NCBI RefSeq assembly: GCF_001718195.1 | Contig: NZ_MCNV01000012.1 | Coordinates: forward strand, 143,014 to 207,013 | DNA: 64,000 nucleotides | Source: Paraburkholderia nodosa | GTDB taxonomy: Bacteria; Pseudomonadota; Gammaproteobacteria; Burkholderiales; Burkholderiaceae | Direction: 5' to 3' | Shown: positions 32,894-41,984 of the stretch, piece by piece | How positions within the stretch are numbered: the stretch's first letter is position 1 | Layout: each line of letters opens with the position of its first letter | Translations under genes and position numbers: made by a program | The notes under the pieces: model-generated | The model's input: only the letters and a program-made list of their open reading frames with translations | What the model was told of the DNA's origin: nothing | Database searches by the model: none

Positions 32894-34680
32894 GCCGTGC
32901 CCTCCGTCGTGGCTCGAATCCCATCGGCGGCCGCCTTGAACGGATCGAGTCCCACGCGGCGCACCGTCTCGATGAATGTCTCGTTGCATTCGCCGTGCGG
33001 CTCGCGCAGCGCGACGTAAGCGCCGATCAAGGCTTCGATGACCTCTGGCACTTCCTGCGCAGAGAAAGACGGGCCGATCACCTTGCCTGGACGCGCATCG
33101 CCGCTGCGTGCCGACCCGTCCGAGCCGCCGAGCGTCACCTGGTACCACTCCGCGCCGTCCTTGTCGACGCCGAGTATGCCGATGTGGCCGCTATGGTGGT
33201 GGCCGCACGAGTTGATGCAGCCGCTGATATGCAGGTCGATCTCGCCGATGTCGTTCAGTTCGTCGAGGTCCTGGTAACGTTCCATGATGCTCTGCGCGAC
33301 CGGCAGCGACCGCGCGTTGGCGAGTGCGCAAAAATCGCCGCCGGGGCAGGCGATCATGTCGGTGAGCAGGTGCACGTTCGCGCTCGCGAGGCCGGCCGCG
33401 TTCGCCGCTTGCCACAGGGTGAGCAGATCGTCGGCGTGAACCCACGGTAAAACGACGTTCTGCGTGTGCGTGACACGCGCCTCGCCCGCGGAGAAGCGAT
33501 CGACGAGATCCGCCACGCGTTCGAGCTGGTCGGCTGACGCATCGCCGGGCGCCTGCAGCACGCGCTTGAACGAGAGCGTGACGATGCGCAGCGACGGGTC
33601 CCTGTGCGGCGCGACGTTGCGCTCGAGCCAGCGCTGCAGCTGTGGCGTGCTCGTGGCTGCAGCCTCGAGCATGGCGGGGGCATGCGTATCGACGACACGT
33701 GCCGTATCGAGCTTCGGCGGTTCGATAAAGCAACGGCGAACCCGCTCGAACTCGGCCTGCTCGATCGTGTGCGGACCGCCGTCGATGTCGACGATCTGCC
33801 GGAACTCTTCCTCGACTTCGTCCACGAAGCGCTGGCCCTCGGCCTTCACGAGGATCTTGATGCGCGCCTTGTATTTGTTGTCGCGGCGGCCGTACTGGTT
33901 GTACACACGTACCACGGCCTCGATGTAGTTCATGATGTGCCGCCACGGCAGGAACTCACGCATCAGCGTGCCGATCATCGGCGTTCGACCCATGCCTCCG
34001 CCCACGGTCACACGAAAGCCCAGTTCACCCTGTTCGTCGCGCACGAGGCGCAGGCCGACGTCATGCCAGCCCGTCGCCGCACGGTCTTCCGTCGCGCCGG
34101 TGATCGCAATCTTGAACTTGCGCGGCAGGAAGGCGAACTCAGGATGCAGCGTGGTCCACTGCCGCATGATTTCGGCGAACGGGCGCGGGTCCGCGATCTC
34201 GTCGGGAGCGACACCCGCGCGCTCGTCGCACGAGATATTGCGGATGCAGTTGCCGCTCGTCTGGATGCCGTGCATGTCGACCGTCGCAAGCAGGTCCATC
34301 ACGTCCGCCGCTTTCGAAAGCGGTATCCAGTTAAACTGAACGTTGGTGCGTGTCGTGAGGTGGGCGTGATGCGTGGGCAGGCGCCTCGTACCGAGCTTGC
34401 GTTGCGTATCGAGCGCGCTGCGGTATACCTCGGCCTCAGGTTCGTCGTACTCGCGGGCCACGCGAGCGAGCACGCGAAGCTGTGCGCTCGACAGTTCGCC
34501 GTACGGGACAGCTACGCGCAGCATGGGTGCGTGCCGCTGCACATACCAGCCGTTTTGCAGACGCAGCGGGCGAAACGCATCCTCGCTCAGGCTGCCTTGC
34601 TGCCAACGCTCGATCTGATCGCGGAACTGCGCCGCGCGGCTCGCCACGAAGGCCTTGTCGAATTCGTTATAGCGATACAT
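32890..34680 (-). CDS. Nitrite/sulfite reductase (siroheme, [4Fe-4S])
   Basis: This is an assimilatory siroheme hemoprotein performing six-electron reduction of sulfite to sulfide (or nitrite to ammonia). Two ferredoxin-like half domains flank siroheme-binding domains. The cluster cysteines are in ACPGGDFC (near residue 440) and SGCINSCGHHHSGHIG (near residue 485). The basic anion-site motif TTRTNVQFNWI appears near residue 109. The length of 596 aa suits CysI-type enzymes. Linkage to DUF934 favours sulfite as substrate. The gene is on the minus strand and heads a two-gene operon; a porin remnant lies upstream. Confidence 0.9.
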   Translation of the reverse strand: MYRYNEFDKAFVASRAAQFRDQIERWQQGSLSEDAFRPLRLQNGWYVQRHAPMLRVAVPYGELSSAQLRVLARVAREYDEPEAEVYRSALDTQRKLGTRRLPTHHAHLTTRTNVQFNWIPLSKAADVMDLLATVDMHGIQTSGNCIRNISCDERAGVAPDEIADPRPFAEIMRQWTTLHPEFAFLPRKFKIAITGATEDRAATGWHDVGLRLVRDEQGELGFRVTVGGGMGRTPMIGTLMREFLPWRHIMNYIEAVVRVYNQYGRRDNKYKARIKILVKAEGQRFVDEVEEEFRQIVDIDGGPHTIEQAEFERVRRCFIEPPKLDTARVVDTHAPAMLEAAATSTPQLQRWLERNVAPHRDPSLRIVTLSFKRVLQAPGDASADQLERVADLVDRFSAGEARVTHTQNVVLPWVHADDLLTLWQAANAAGLASANVHLLTDMIACPGGDFCALANARSLPVAQSIMERYQDLDELNDIGEIDLHISGCINSCGHHHSGHIGILGVDKDGAEWYQVTLGGSDGSARSGDARPGKVIGPSFSAQEVPEVIEALIGAYVALREPHGECNETFIETVRRVGLDPFKAAADGIRATTEGTA

Positions 34681-34826
34681 GGTGAGTGCGGAAATGCCGT
34701 GATACGGCGGACAGAGAAAGGACGACGTTATCGCGTCCGCATCGGTGTCTCAAGAAGCAGATGCCGCAGAAATGAGCGCAGCAGAAGCGTTCCACTGGCG
34801 AAGCCCCGCACGACACGACAGTTGTC

Positions 34827-35000
34827 GTGTTGTTGTTCGATCAGTCGCTTGATTTCCCGCGCTGCCGTAGCGTCTACGCCGAGGCGATGTACCAGCACGT
34901 ATCGGGTCACCAGTACGTCGCGTTCATCAACACCGCAGGCGGCGCATCGTCAACGGTGAATCAGGTCGCGGTAACGGTGGGCATTCGCACGCGGTTCTAA
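34827..35000 (+). pseudogene. Remnant of a porin gene (C-terminal end only)
   Basis: Read on the plus strand, this frame gives VLLFDQSLD, then VYAEAMYQHVSG, and ends NQVAVTVGIRTRF before TAA at 34998. This is the standard C-terminal strand and terminal Phe of Burkholderia porins, expected to follow LSKRTDVY. The preceding 300 or so codons are missing, the SKRT region is scrambled (DFPRCRS), and upstream lies the start of the sulfite reductase gene. It is therefore a decayed or truncated copy, perhaps the scar of a deletion that joined these genes. Confidence 0.75.
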
Positions 35001-35051
35001 CCGCCTTTGGGCGCAGCGGTCCGGCGCCGTTCAGACATCGCCAGGTCCACA

Positions 35052-35825
35052 TCACATCGTTGCGCTGCCGCTGCCAGTACCGCCGGTGCCGGAAGAGGGG
35101 GTGGACGTCGCGGTGAGCGGATGCGCGGCGCCCGCCGCCGACAGCAGCGAGATGGCGGCCGGATCTGGCATGCCGTTCGCGTCTATCGCGCCTGCTGCCG
35201 CCAGCGTGACTAGATCGCTATCGACACCTGCCTGGCCAACCGTAAAGGATGTCGTGAGAAATGCCGGTACCGTCAGCGTGACAGCATAGCGCTGCTGCAG
35301 ATTTGTGACGACTGCGGATTGTGCAGCCTGCACGTCGGACGCGTTACCCAGTACCTGCTGGTACTGTGAGTTGGTCGGGAATCCCGCGATCAAACCACTC
35401 TCGCTCGTGCCGAGTTGTGAAGCGAGGTAGACGAGCATCAACTCGGTCTCCGGCGTCGTATTGAAGGTGCCCCCGGCAAACGCGACCGAATGCAGACTCA
35501 CGCTGCCGGAGCTTACGCTGAAGATGCAGGCAGGCGTGGCATTGAACGTGATTGCGTAGTGTCCACCGCCATCGGACAGGGTGGACCCCGAGCCCTGAGC
35601 GCAACTGAGGTTGACCGTTGCGCTGGCGATCGCTGTGCCGGTCGCGGCCGTGCCGGAGATGGTGACATTCGGCGTCACGCTTGTGCCGCCGCAGCCATCG
35701 AGGCCAATGCATGCGTTTCCTCCGCAGGCGGCAAGCGTTGCTAGCGAAGCCGCGTACATTGCAGCCCGTGCCGTGCGAACGAAATACGCGCGCTGAGCGT
35801 TCATGGTAGCCACCGGTTCCGTCAT
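35052..35825 (-). CDS. Putative lipoprotein with Ig-like/carboxypeptidase-regulatory fold
   Basis: After the signal, a lipobox (LAAC) and the Cys/Gly-rich GGNACIGLDGCGG mark a lipoprotein. The segment VTISGTAATGTAIASATVNL is the opening of a bacterial Ig-like or CarboxypepD_reg-like sandwich. A helical and Ser/Thr/Gly-rich C-terminus (TPSSGTGGTGSGS) follows. ATG 35825 is used because it overlaps the stop of the upstream permease (ATGA) and GGAG lies 6 bases before it; ATG 35804 is an alternative that gives a shorter signal. It is probably surface or periplasmic. The function is unknown, and the translational coupling to an amino-acid permease is odd. Confidence 0.7.
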   Translation of the reverse strand: MTEPVATMNAQRAYFVRTARAAMYAASLATLAACGGNACIGLDGCGGTSVTPNVTISGTAATGTAIASATVNLSCAQGSGSTLSDGGGHYAITFNATPACIFSVSSGSVSLHSVAFAGGTFNTTPETELMLVYLASQLGTSESGLIAGFPTNSQYQQVLGNASDVQAAQSAVVTNLQQRYAVTLTVPAFLTTSFTVGQAGVDSDLVTLAAAGAIDANGMPDPAAISLLSAAGAAHPLTATSTPSSGTGGTGSGSATM

Positions 35826-37282
35826 TCACGCTCCGGATGGCGTAGTCGCGAATGATGCCGGCCATAAGACATATAGATCAGCATGCCGATCAGCAGCCAG
35901 ACGATCAACCGTACCCAGGTGATGAGCGGCAGTCCCACCATCAGCAACACGCAAAACGCGATGCCGAGAATGGGGACAATCGGCACGCCGGGCGCGCGGA
36001 ATGGACGGCTCGCGTCAGAGTCGCTGCGCCTCAGGTACATGACTGCGCCACACACGAGCACGAACGCGAACAGCGTGCCGATGCTGACCATCTCGCCTAG
36101 TACGCCGATCGGCGTGAGGGCCGCCACGATGGCGACGACCGTGCCGATCATCATCTGGCTTCGATGCGGCGTGTGCAGGCGTGGATGGACGGTGGAGAAC
36201 AGATGGGGAAGCAGTCTGTCCTCCGACATCGTGAAGAAGATCCGGCTTTGCCCGTAGAGCAGCACGAGTATCACGGTGGTCAGCCCGGTGAGCGCGCCGA
36301 TCTTGATCAGTATGGAGAACCAGGTGAAACCAATGACGTCGACGCCTTTGGCGATCGGGTCTGGCACGTTCAGTTGTGCGTATGGAACGAGTCCGGTGAG
36401 CACGGCAGCCACGAGGATATAGAGTAAGGTGCAGATGACCAGCGAACCGAGGATCCCGATCGGCATGTCGCGCTGTGGCCGTTTCGCCTCCTGAGCGGCG
36501 GTCGATACCGCATCGAAACCGATGAACGCAAAGAACACGACGGCGGAGCCACGCAGAATGCCGCTGGCTCCGAAGCTGCCGAACGCGCCGGTGTTGGGCG
36601 GAACGAATGGATGCCAGTTGGCGGGATGCACGAAGAACGCGCCGATGGCGATGAAGGCCGCCACGACCGTCAGCTTGACTGCGACCATTACGTTGTTGAT
36701 GCGTGCCGACTCGCGCGTGCCGAGCACCAGCATCGTCGTGAGAATCGCGATGATCAGCACGGCGGGGAGATTGATGATGCCGGCGACAGTCGAGCCGTCA
36801 GGCAACTGGACCGTCGTGCCGGGTGCGGCAGCAAGCGTAGGCGGGATGCTGATTCCGACGTTGCGCAACAGGCTGACGATATAACCTGACCAGCCGACGG
36901 CGACCGTCGCGGCACCCATGGCGTACTCGAGAATCAGGTCCCAGCCGATGATCCACGCAAACACTTCGCCGAGCGTCGCATACGTATACGTGTAGGTGCT
37001 GCCGCATACGGGGAGCATGGCGGCCAGTTCGGAGTAGCAGAGACCGACGAACGCACACGCAACGCCACCCAGCACGAAGGACAGGATGATGCCCGGTCCG
37101 GCAAATTGTGCCGCCGCCGTGCCGGTGAGGACAAAAATGCCCGCGCCGATAATGGCGCCGATGCCCATCGCCGTGATGCTTGGCGCCCCCAGGGTCTTCG
37201 ACAGCGCGCGGCCGCCTTCGGCTTCGGCGCTTCCCACTATGTCGGCGACGGACTTGCGCGCCATGTAGCTCGTGTCAGCCAT
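35822..37282 (-). CDS. APC-family amino acid permease (cationic amino acid transporter type)
   Basis: This inner-membrane transporter has 12-14 predicted helices. The first helix carries GIGAIIGAGIFVLTG (near residue 39), the substrate-binding GxG motif of APC/LeuT-fold permeases. Further signatures are FFAFIGFDAVSTAAQEAKRP (helix 6) and the amphipathic loop EDRLLPHLFSTVHPRLHTPH. The sequence is most like YfnA/CAT-type transporters. ATG 37282 is chosen; the frame extends to 37354 without family similarity. The length of 486 aa is typical. Its stop overlaps the downstream lipoprotein start. The substrate is unknown. Confidence 0.9.
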   Translation of the reverse strand: MADTSYMARKSVADIVGSAEAEGGRALSKTLGAPSITAMGIGAIIGAGIFVLTGTAAAQFAGPGIILSFVLGGVACAFVGLCYSELAAMLPVCGSTYTYTYATLGEVFAWIIGWDLILEYAMGAATVAVGWSGYIVSLLRNVGISIPPTLAAAPGTTVQLPDGSTVAGIINLPAVLIIAILTTMLVLGTRESARINNVMVAVKLTVVAAFIAIGAFFVHPANWHPFVPPNTGAFGSFGASGILRGSAVVFFAFIGFDAVSTAAQEAKRPQRDMPIGILGSLVICTLLYILVAAVLTGLVPYAQLNVPDPIAKGVDVIGFTWFSILIKIGALTGLTTVILVLLYGQSRIFFTMSEDRLLPHLFSTVHPRLHTPHRSQMMIGTVVAIVAALTPIGVLGEMVSIGTLFAFVLVCGAVMYLRRSDSDASRPFRAPGVPIVPILGIAFCVLLMVGLPLITWVRLIVWLLIGMLIYMSYGRHHSRLRHPERE

Positions 37283-37580
37283 GATAGGTTGCCCCATTCG
37301 ACAGTGACTGGAAACGACTCGATTCGGCTTGCCTGACTTCTTTAGAATAGACACAGGCGCGAGCGGGCGATGGGTAAGTTTTCAGTTAACCGAACGACGA
37401 CGACCGGCGTGCGGGGGGCAGAGATGTTTCGGAACGCTTCATGTGCATCTGCACGATGTGCGATCCGGGATATGCGCCACGCGTATCGCGGGATGCGTCG
37501 GCATCATTGATGGTCCGCTGTCCAGGCAAAGTCCACGCTCGCGCGGGCGGTTCAGCAGGACGGCGGCCAGGAGAAGTGGA

Positions 37581-37886
37581 ATGGACAACGACAAACCGTC
37601 GCCGCAGCGCGCGACGTATCAGAAAGGGATCCGGATCGGCGAGTACGGATGGTTCGGCCGGCTGGCCGCCGTCGTCGTGAGCACAATCGTGCTGGTGGTG
37701 GCAGCGATGCTGTCGCTGGTGCTGCTTGCCGTGCTGTTCGGCGTGGGCGCGATTGTCGTCGGCTATCTCTGGTGGAAGATCCGCTCGCTGCGCAGGCAGG
37801 CGCGCGAGTTCGGCGACGACGGCCGCACCGTCGACGTCGAGGTCGTCTATAAGGACTCGCACGGCGACGATATCGCGAAGCGCTGA
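37581..37886 (+). CDS. Small membrane protein
   Basis: This is a 101-aa protein with an N-terminal charged segment, a long hydrophobic stretch (about residues 27-65, probably one or two helices, VVSTIVLVVAAMLSLVLLAV) and a charged C-terminal half (RSLRRQAREFGDDGRTVDVE). AGGAG is well placed before the ATG. The segment ending VEVVYKD resembles the tail of small Burkholderia proteins annotated as hypothetical. The function is unknown and it stands alone between divergent and unrelated genes. Confidence 0.65.
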   Translation: MDNDKPSPQRATYQKGIRIGEYGWFGRLAAVVVSTIVLVVAAMLSLVLLAVLFGVGAIVVGYLWWKIRSLRRQAREFGDDGRTVDVEVVYKDSHGDDIAKR

Positions 37887-37932
37887 CCTGTGATGCCTGC
37901 GCGAGCACCTCCAGCGTACGCGTAAACGACAG

Positions 37933-37960
37933 TTGGAATCGTGTTTGCGCGAGTTATAAA
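37933..37960 (+). promoter_or_regulatory. Candidate sigma70-type promoter
   Basis: TTGGAA (37933-37938), a 16-bp spacer and TATAAA (37955-37960) read toward the large hydrolase-like gene at 38173. The region is AT-rich compared with its surroundings. The predicted leader of about 200 nt contains the hairpin at 38043-38071. Confidence 0.45.
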
Positions 37961-38042
37961 TACACAAGGCCGCGCAAGATATATCAAACGATTTCGGCCA
38001 ATCGTAAGCATTCGACTTCCGCCACGCCTGTTCACGCGTGTC

Positions 38043-38071
38043 GGTCCAGCATGCATGCGCGATGCTGGACC
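38043..38071 (+). other. Perfect 10-bp hairpin in intergenic leader
   Basis: GGTCCAGCAT (38043-38052) and ATGCTGGACC (38062-38071) pair perfectly around a 9-nt loop that itself contains GCATGC. No T-tract follows, so a classical terminator is unlikely. It lies between the small membrane protein gene and the gene at 38173, and could be an mRNA structure or a protein-binding site. Confidence 0.6.
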
Positions 38072-38172
38072 ATTCGCGTGAAAACCTTGCCTCTCTCGGG
38101 TTCGCCGTTCTTCAAGGGACACGGCGCGAGACTCCGCTTCCGCCATGTTCGCCACGGTTAGGAGATTCTACG

Positions 38173-40440
38173 ATGAAGACTGGAAATATAGGAATGCTAC
38201 TGATTGTCGGTGCGAGTGGCATGTTCGTCGGCGGAATCGCCCACAGCGATCCGCACGGCCCGCAACCTGGCCAGCGGGGCGCGGGCTTCATCAAGAGTTT
38301 TCAGATTATTGCTGCCGAACCGGCGTTTGGCGGTGCGACGCCTGCCGGCGCGGCTGGGCCATACGAGGTCATCACCGCCGTCGTGCACGGCGCCCTCGAT
38401 CCGCGCTCTCCGCTCAATGCCGGTATTGTCAACATCAGGAACGCGCCGGTCGGCGTCGATGGTTACGTCGACTATTGGACCGATGTCGTGATCCTGCGTC
38501 CGCAAAGCGCGGCGAACGCCACGCGCGTGCTCTTCTACGACGTCGTGAATCGCGGCAACAAGCTCGCCGACGGGTCGTTCATTGGCGCAGGTGCGCTCGA
38601 TACCGGGGCACCCCCGCCGTCCACATTTCCTTCGTTGCTGCGCCACGGCTATACGATTCTCTGGAGCGGCTGGCAAGGCGACATTCCGCTCAACGGGACG
38701 AGTACGCTGGCCGGCACGGGTCTGGTCGGCACGAGATTCCCCGTGGCCACCAACAAGGACGGTTCGCCGATGACTGCGCTATCGCGCGAGGAGTTCATTC
38801 CCGACTATGCGGGAGGCGACCCGACGACGATTCCGCTCACGTACCCGCCCGCCGATCTCAACGATACGGGCAGCGTGACCTTCACCGCGCGGCAATCGTG
38901 GCTATCGGCCTACGGCAGCATTCCGGGCGGCGTGCAAACCTATACGGCGCCTTCGACCAAGGTGACGGCGTGGAGCTATATCAGCACGCCGAACAATGTC
39001 TATGAAGGGAATTACTCGGTCAAGTTCACGCCGCCCGCGTCGGTGCCGGGTCCCAACGGCAGGACCGTCACGCCCGATGCGGGGACGATTTACAGCTTCG
39101 TCTACAAGGCCGCGGCGCCGACCATCGACGGCATCGGCTTTGCGGCGCTGCGCGATCTCGTCTCCTGGCTGCGCTACGACAGGGCCGATGCGCGGGGCGT
39201 CCAGAATCCGCTCAACGATCTGAAGGATGCGGCATGTGCAGCGTCGAAGTGCTCCCGGGATACGAACTTCGACGTCGCGATCGGGGAAGGCATTTCGCAG
39301 TCGGGCCGCTTCATCAAGGACTTTCTCTATCAGGGATTCAACGAGGACAAGCACGGAAGGATCGTTTTCGACGGACTGTTTCCGATCATTTCCGCTGCAC
39401 GCCGCACGTGGACCAACGCCGCGTTCGCACAGCCGGGACGGTGGTCGAAACAGCATGAAGACCACTTCATGCCGGGGTTCCAGTTCCCCTTCACGTACGC
39501 GGTTACGACCGATCCGGTCAGCGGCGCGACCGATGGCCTGCTGAAGCGTTGCGAGGCCTCCGGTACGTGTCCGAAGATCATGCAACTCGACGGCGCATTC
39601 GAATGGTGGGGCGGGGCCGCGTCGCTGGTCGTCACCGATGGACGGGGCAACGACATCCACTTGCCGCCGAATGTGCGTTACTACCTTGTGCCGGGCACGC
39701 AGCACGGCGGCGGCAGCGGCGTGACCACGGGCAACTTCACGGTGCCGGCGACAGGCAGTCTGTGTCAGTTGCCGGGCTCGCCCGTGGAGGAAACGCCCGT
39801 CGAGCGCGCATTGATTCCCGCGCTGGTCGCATGGGCCGGCAAGGGTACCGAGCCGCCCGCTTCGCAATATCCGACCGTGGCATCGGGCAATCTGGTCGCG
39901 CCGACGCAAGCCGCGACGGGCTTCCCTGATCTCGAGAGCGTGACCGTGCCGAGCGGACCCGCCGCGACGCCGACAGCGCTCAGTCTCACGTTCAACGGCG
40001 AATACAATCAGGTCTTCGTGACCGACTACAGCAAGGCCGTGCCGGTCGTGAGCACTGCGCAGCCCTACACGATTCTCGTCCCCAAGGTCGACGCCAACGG
40101 CAACGAAACCACGGGCGTACTCGTGCCGGATGTGAGCGTACCGCTTGCAACCTACACCGGGTGGAACTATCGCGGTGCCGGCCACGCGATTGGCGAAGGC
40201 TGCATCTCCAACGGCGCGGCGATTCCGTTCGCGGTGAACGCGTCCGCGCAGACAGGCGGCGTCGATAGCCGGGCCACCCTGAACGCGCTCTATGGCGGCA
40301 GCCGCTCACGCTACCAAGCGGCGGTTGCGGCCGCGGCAAACGCACTCGTCAAGCAAGGCTATTTGCTGCAGGACGATGCGACGAATGTCTTCATCAGCAA
40401 CGCAGCGCAGATTTCGCCGACCCTGCTGCCGAATCCTTGA
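38173..40440 (+). CDS. Large exported alpha/beta-hydrolase-domain protein
   Basis: The 755-aa protein has a signal-like N-terminus (LLIVGASGMFVGGIAHS). ATG 38173 is chosen because AGGAGA lies about 8 bases before it; the frame open to 38038 is not used. The core contains GEGISQSGRFIKDFLYQGFN (near residue 376), a nucleophile-elbow-like GxSxxGR, and QLDGAFEWWGGAASLV, with a late GTQHGGG that may supply the catalytic His. This is the pattern of the 'alpha/beta hydrolase domain-containing' exported family (Abhydrolase_10-like). The substrate is unknown; an esterase or lactonase is plausible. It is a single-gene unit. Confidence 0.75.
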   Translation: MKTGNIGMLLIVGASGMFVGGIAHSDPHGPQPGQRGAGFIKSFQIIAAEPAFGGATPAGAAGPYEVITAVVHGALDPRSPLNAGIVNIRNAPVGVDGYVDYWTDVVILRPQSAANATRVLFYDVVNRGNKLADGSFIGAGALDTGAPPPSTFPSLLRHGYTILWSGWQGDIPLNGTSTLAGTGLVGTRFPVATNKDGSPMTALSREEFIPDYAGGDPTTIPLTYPPADLNDTGSVTFTARQSWLSAYGSIPGGVQTYTAPSTKVTAWSYISTPNNVYEGNYSVKFTPPASVPGPNGRTVTPDAGTIYSFVYKAAAPTIDGIGFAALRDLVSWLRYDRADARGVQNPLNDLKDAACAASKCSRDTNFDVAIGEGISQSGRFIKDFLYQGFNEDKHGRIVFDGLFPIISAARRTWTNAAFAQPGRWSKQHEDHFMPGFQFPFTYAVTTDPVSGATDGLLKRCEASGTCPKIMQLDGAFEWWGGAASLVVTDGRGNDIHLPPNVRYYLVPGTQHGGGSGVTTGNFTVPATGSLCQLPGSPVEETPVERALIPALVAWAGKGTEPPASQYPTVASGNLVAPTQAATGFPDLESVTVPSGPAATPTALSLTFNGEYNQVFVTDYSKAVPVVSTAQPYTILVPKVDANGNETTGVLVPDVSVPLATYTGWNYRGAGHAIGEGCISNGAAIPFAVNASAQTGGVDSRATLNALYGGSRSRYQAAVAAAANALVKQGYLLQDDATNVFISNAAQISPTLLPNP

Positions 40441-40510
40441 ACTGCGAACCAGCGTCGTCGCGTCGCGCAAGCGAGTTGGAACAAGCGCGACGACGCATCG
40501 GCATCGGTCT

Positions 40511-40858
40511 CTACTGCACCGTAATGGTCGCCTTCATATACGGGTGAATCCCGCAGAACACCTTGTACACCCCCGGCTTGTCGAACTTGAACTGATAGGT
40601 ATCGTTCTGGTCGAGCGCGGCGGAGTGAAAGACGCCTGCATCGTTGACGACCGTATGCGGTTCGCCGTCCATATTTTTCCAGGTCACCGTGGTGCCCGCT
40701 TTCACGGTGAGAGCCATCGGCGAAAACATGAAATTCTTGATGTCGATCTCATTGGGCTCCTGCGCCTGGGCGGCAGGCACGCCAAGGGAGGCCCCGGCCA
40801 TGAGCATCCCGATCCCGTAGAAGAGGGCGAACGCGCGACGATAGTGAATGGAGAGCAT
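40511..40858 (-). CDS. Periplasmic cupredoxin (plastocyanin/azurin-like)
   Basis: A signal peptide (to AAQAQ, about residue 33) is followed by a small blue-copper fold. Type 1 copper ligands are visible: His in GEPHTVV near residue 67, then Cys, His and Met in FCGIHPYMK near 101-108. The length of 115 aa suits amicyanin/pseudoazurin-type electron carriers. It starts 35 bp downstream of the Tat phosphoesterase gene on the same strand and is probably cotranscribed. Electron partners are not evident from context. Confidence 0.88.
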   Translation of the reverse strand: MLSIHYRRAFALFYGIGMLMAGASLGVPAAQAQEPNEIDIKNFMFSPMALTVKAGTTVTWKNMDGEPHTVVNDAGVFHSAALDQNDTYQFKFDKPGVYKVFCGIHPYMKATITVQ

Positions 40859-40893
40859 GGCTCGAATCCTTGTTCAGTGAGCGAGACGCGAGG

Positions 40894-41829
40894 TCAGGCG
40901 AGGGACGTGTCGGAAAGCGTCGCCGCGAGAGGGTGGCGCGTGATCCGGATACTGGTGACGCCAAGCATTTTCGGCAGCTGATCGCTTGCCACCTTGAGCG
41001 GCCCGGGGCCGGGTCCGTCGCCGGCCGTCGGCTGCGGATAGGCGGTCGAGCGCGCCGTGTGGAACGTGATATTGCCCTCCACCTTGGAAACGATCTGATG
41101 TATGTGGCCATTGAGCACGGTCACCGAGCCGAAGCGCTTTAGGTAGTCCATGGCTTGGCCCGCATCGCCGGTACCCCAGCCCCATGGTTCGTAGATCGTC
41201 CACATCGGCATGTGCGTAAACACGACGATCGGCGTGCTCGACGTGCGGCCCTTCAGATCGTTTTCCAGCCAAGCAAGTTGGTCCTCGCCCAGGTTGCCCA
41301 GCCCGTTCGGCTTGAAATGCATTACGTTGACGAGCGCGATGAAGTGCACGCCATTGTGGTCGAAGCTGTAATACCCCCGGTTGTCCGACGCCTTGCCGAA
41401 GCGCTTGAAGTATTCGCCTTGCGGTCCATCTGTCACATCGTGTTCGCCAGGCGTGGTGTGCAACTCCGTAATGTCGAGACCGGAAAGGAGTTGCGCCGCC
41501 AGATCGAATTCCTCAGGTTTGGAGAGATGGGTGATATCGCCCGTGTGAATCGCCAGGGCGGGTTTGACGGGCATCGCGTTGACATAGTCGATGGTCTGTT
41601 TGAGCGTGCCCGCGACGTCGGGATTGGCTTCCTTGTTGAAGCCAATATGCGAGTCGCTGATCTGCAAAAAGAGCGGAACGCCGGCGTTTTCTTTGCTGCT
41701 CGCCGCCAGTGCCAGTTCCATGGGCGTGAGGACGCCTCCGGCCAGAACGAACACGGTGCCGGCGCCACCGAAGGCGAGGCATTTCAGGGCGTTGCGACGT
41801 GACGGTTGGGAAGGAAGATCTGACGACAT
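40894..41829 (-). CDS. Tat-exported metallophosphoesterase (calcineurin-like)
   Basis: The N-terminus has a twin-arginine signal (PSRRNALKCL, then a hydrophobic stretch to about residue 42). Metallophosphoesterase blocks follow in order: QISDSHIGF, HTGDITHL, TPGEHDV (GNHD variant with Glu), VFTHMPMW and LNGHIHQI. These supply the dimetal ligands. Members act on phosphodiesters or phosphomonoesters in the periplasm. The variant GEHD replaces the usual Asn that contacts the metal and phosphate, so activity may differ. Cotranscription with a cupredoxin suggests a periplasmic redox or copper context, but this is only inferred. Confidence 0.88.
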   Translation of the reverse strand: MSSDLPSQPSRRNALKCLAFGGAGTVFVLAGGVLTPMELALAASSKENAGVPLFLQISDSHIGFNKEANPDVAGTLKQTIDYVNAMPVKPALAIHTGDITHLSKPEEFDLAAQLLSGLDITELHTTPGEHDVTDGPQGEYFKRFGKASDNRGYYSFDHNGVHFIALVNVMHFKPNGLGNLGEDQLAWLENDLKGRTSSTPIVVFTHMPMWTIYEPWGWGTGDAGQAMDYLKRFGSVTVLNGHIHQIVSKVEGNITFHTARSTAYPQPTAGDGPGPGPLKVASDQLPKMLGVTSIRITRHPLAATLSDTSLA

Positions 41830-41984
41830 GATGTCCTCTCGACGGGGTTCAGAAAGTCGACCGCCGGCGCAATTCGGAGCGCCTCCAGGGCGGGCTTCAC
41901 GTGCAATACCGCGAGCGCCGCTGTTTTATTCCCGGTTTTTTTTTTGCGAGTCGAGCACGGGAATAACCGGCGTGGGTTCGCGGT

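Noticed and set aside
34728..34910. A 60-codon minus-strand frame upstream of the sulfite reductase
   Set aside because: It lies opposite the recognisable porin tail, which explains the coding-like bias, and shows no domain or ribosome site.
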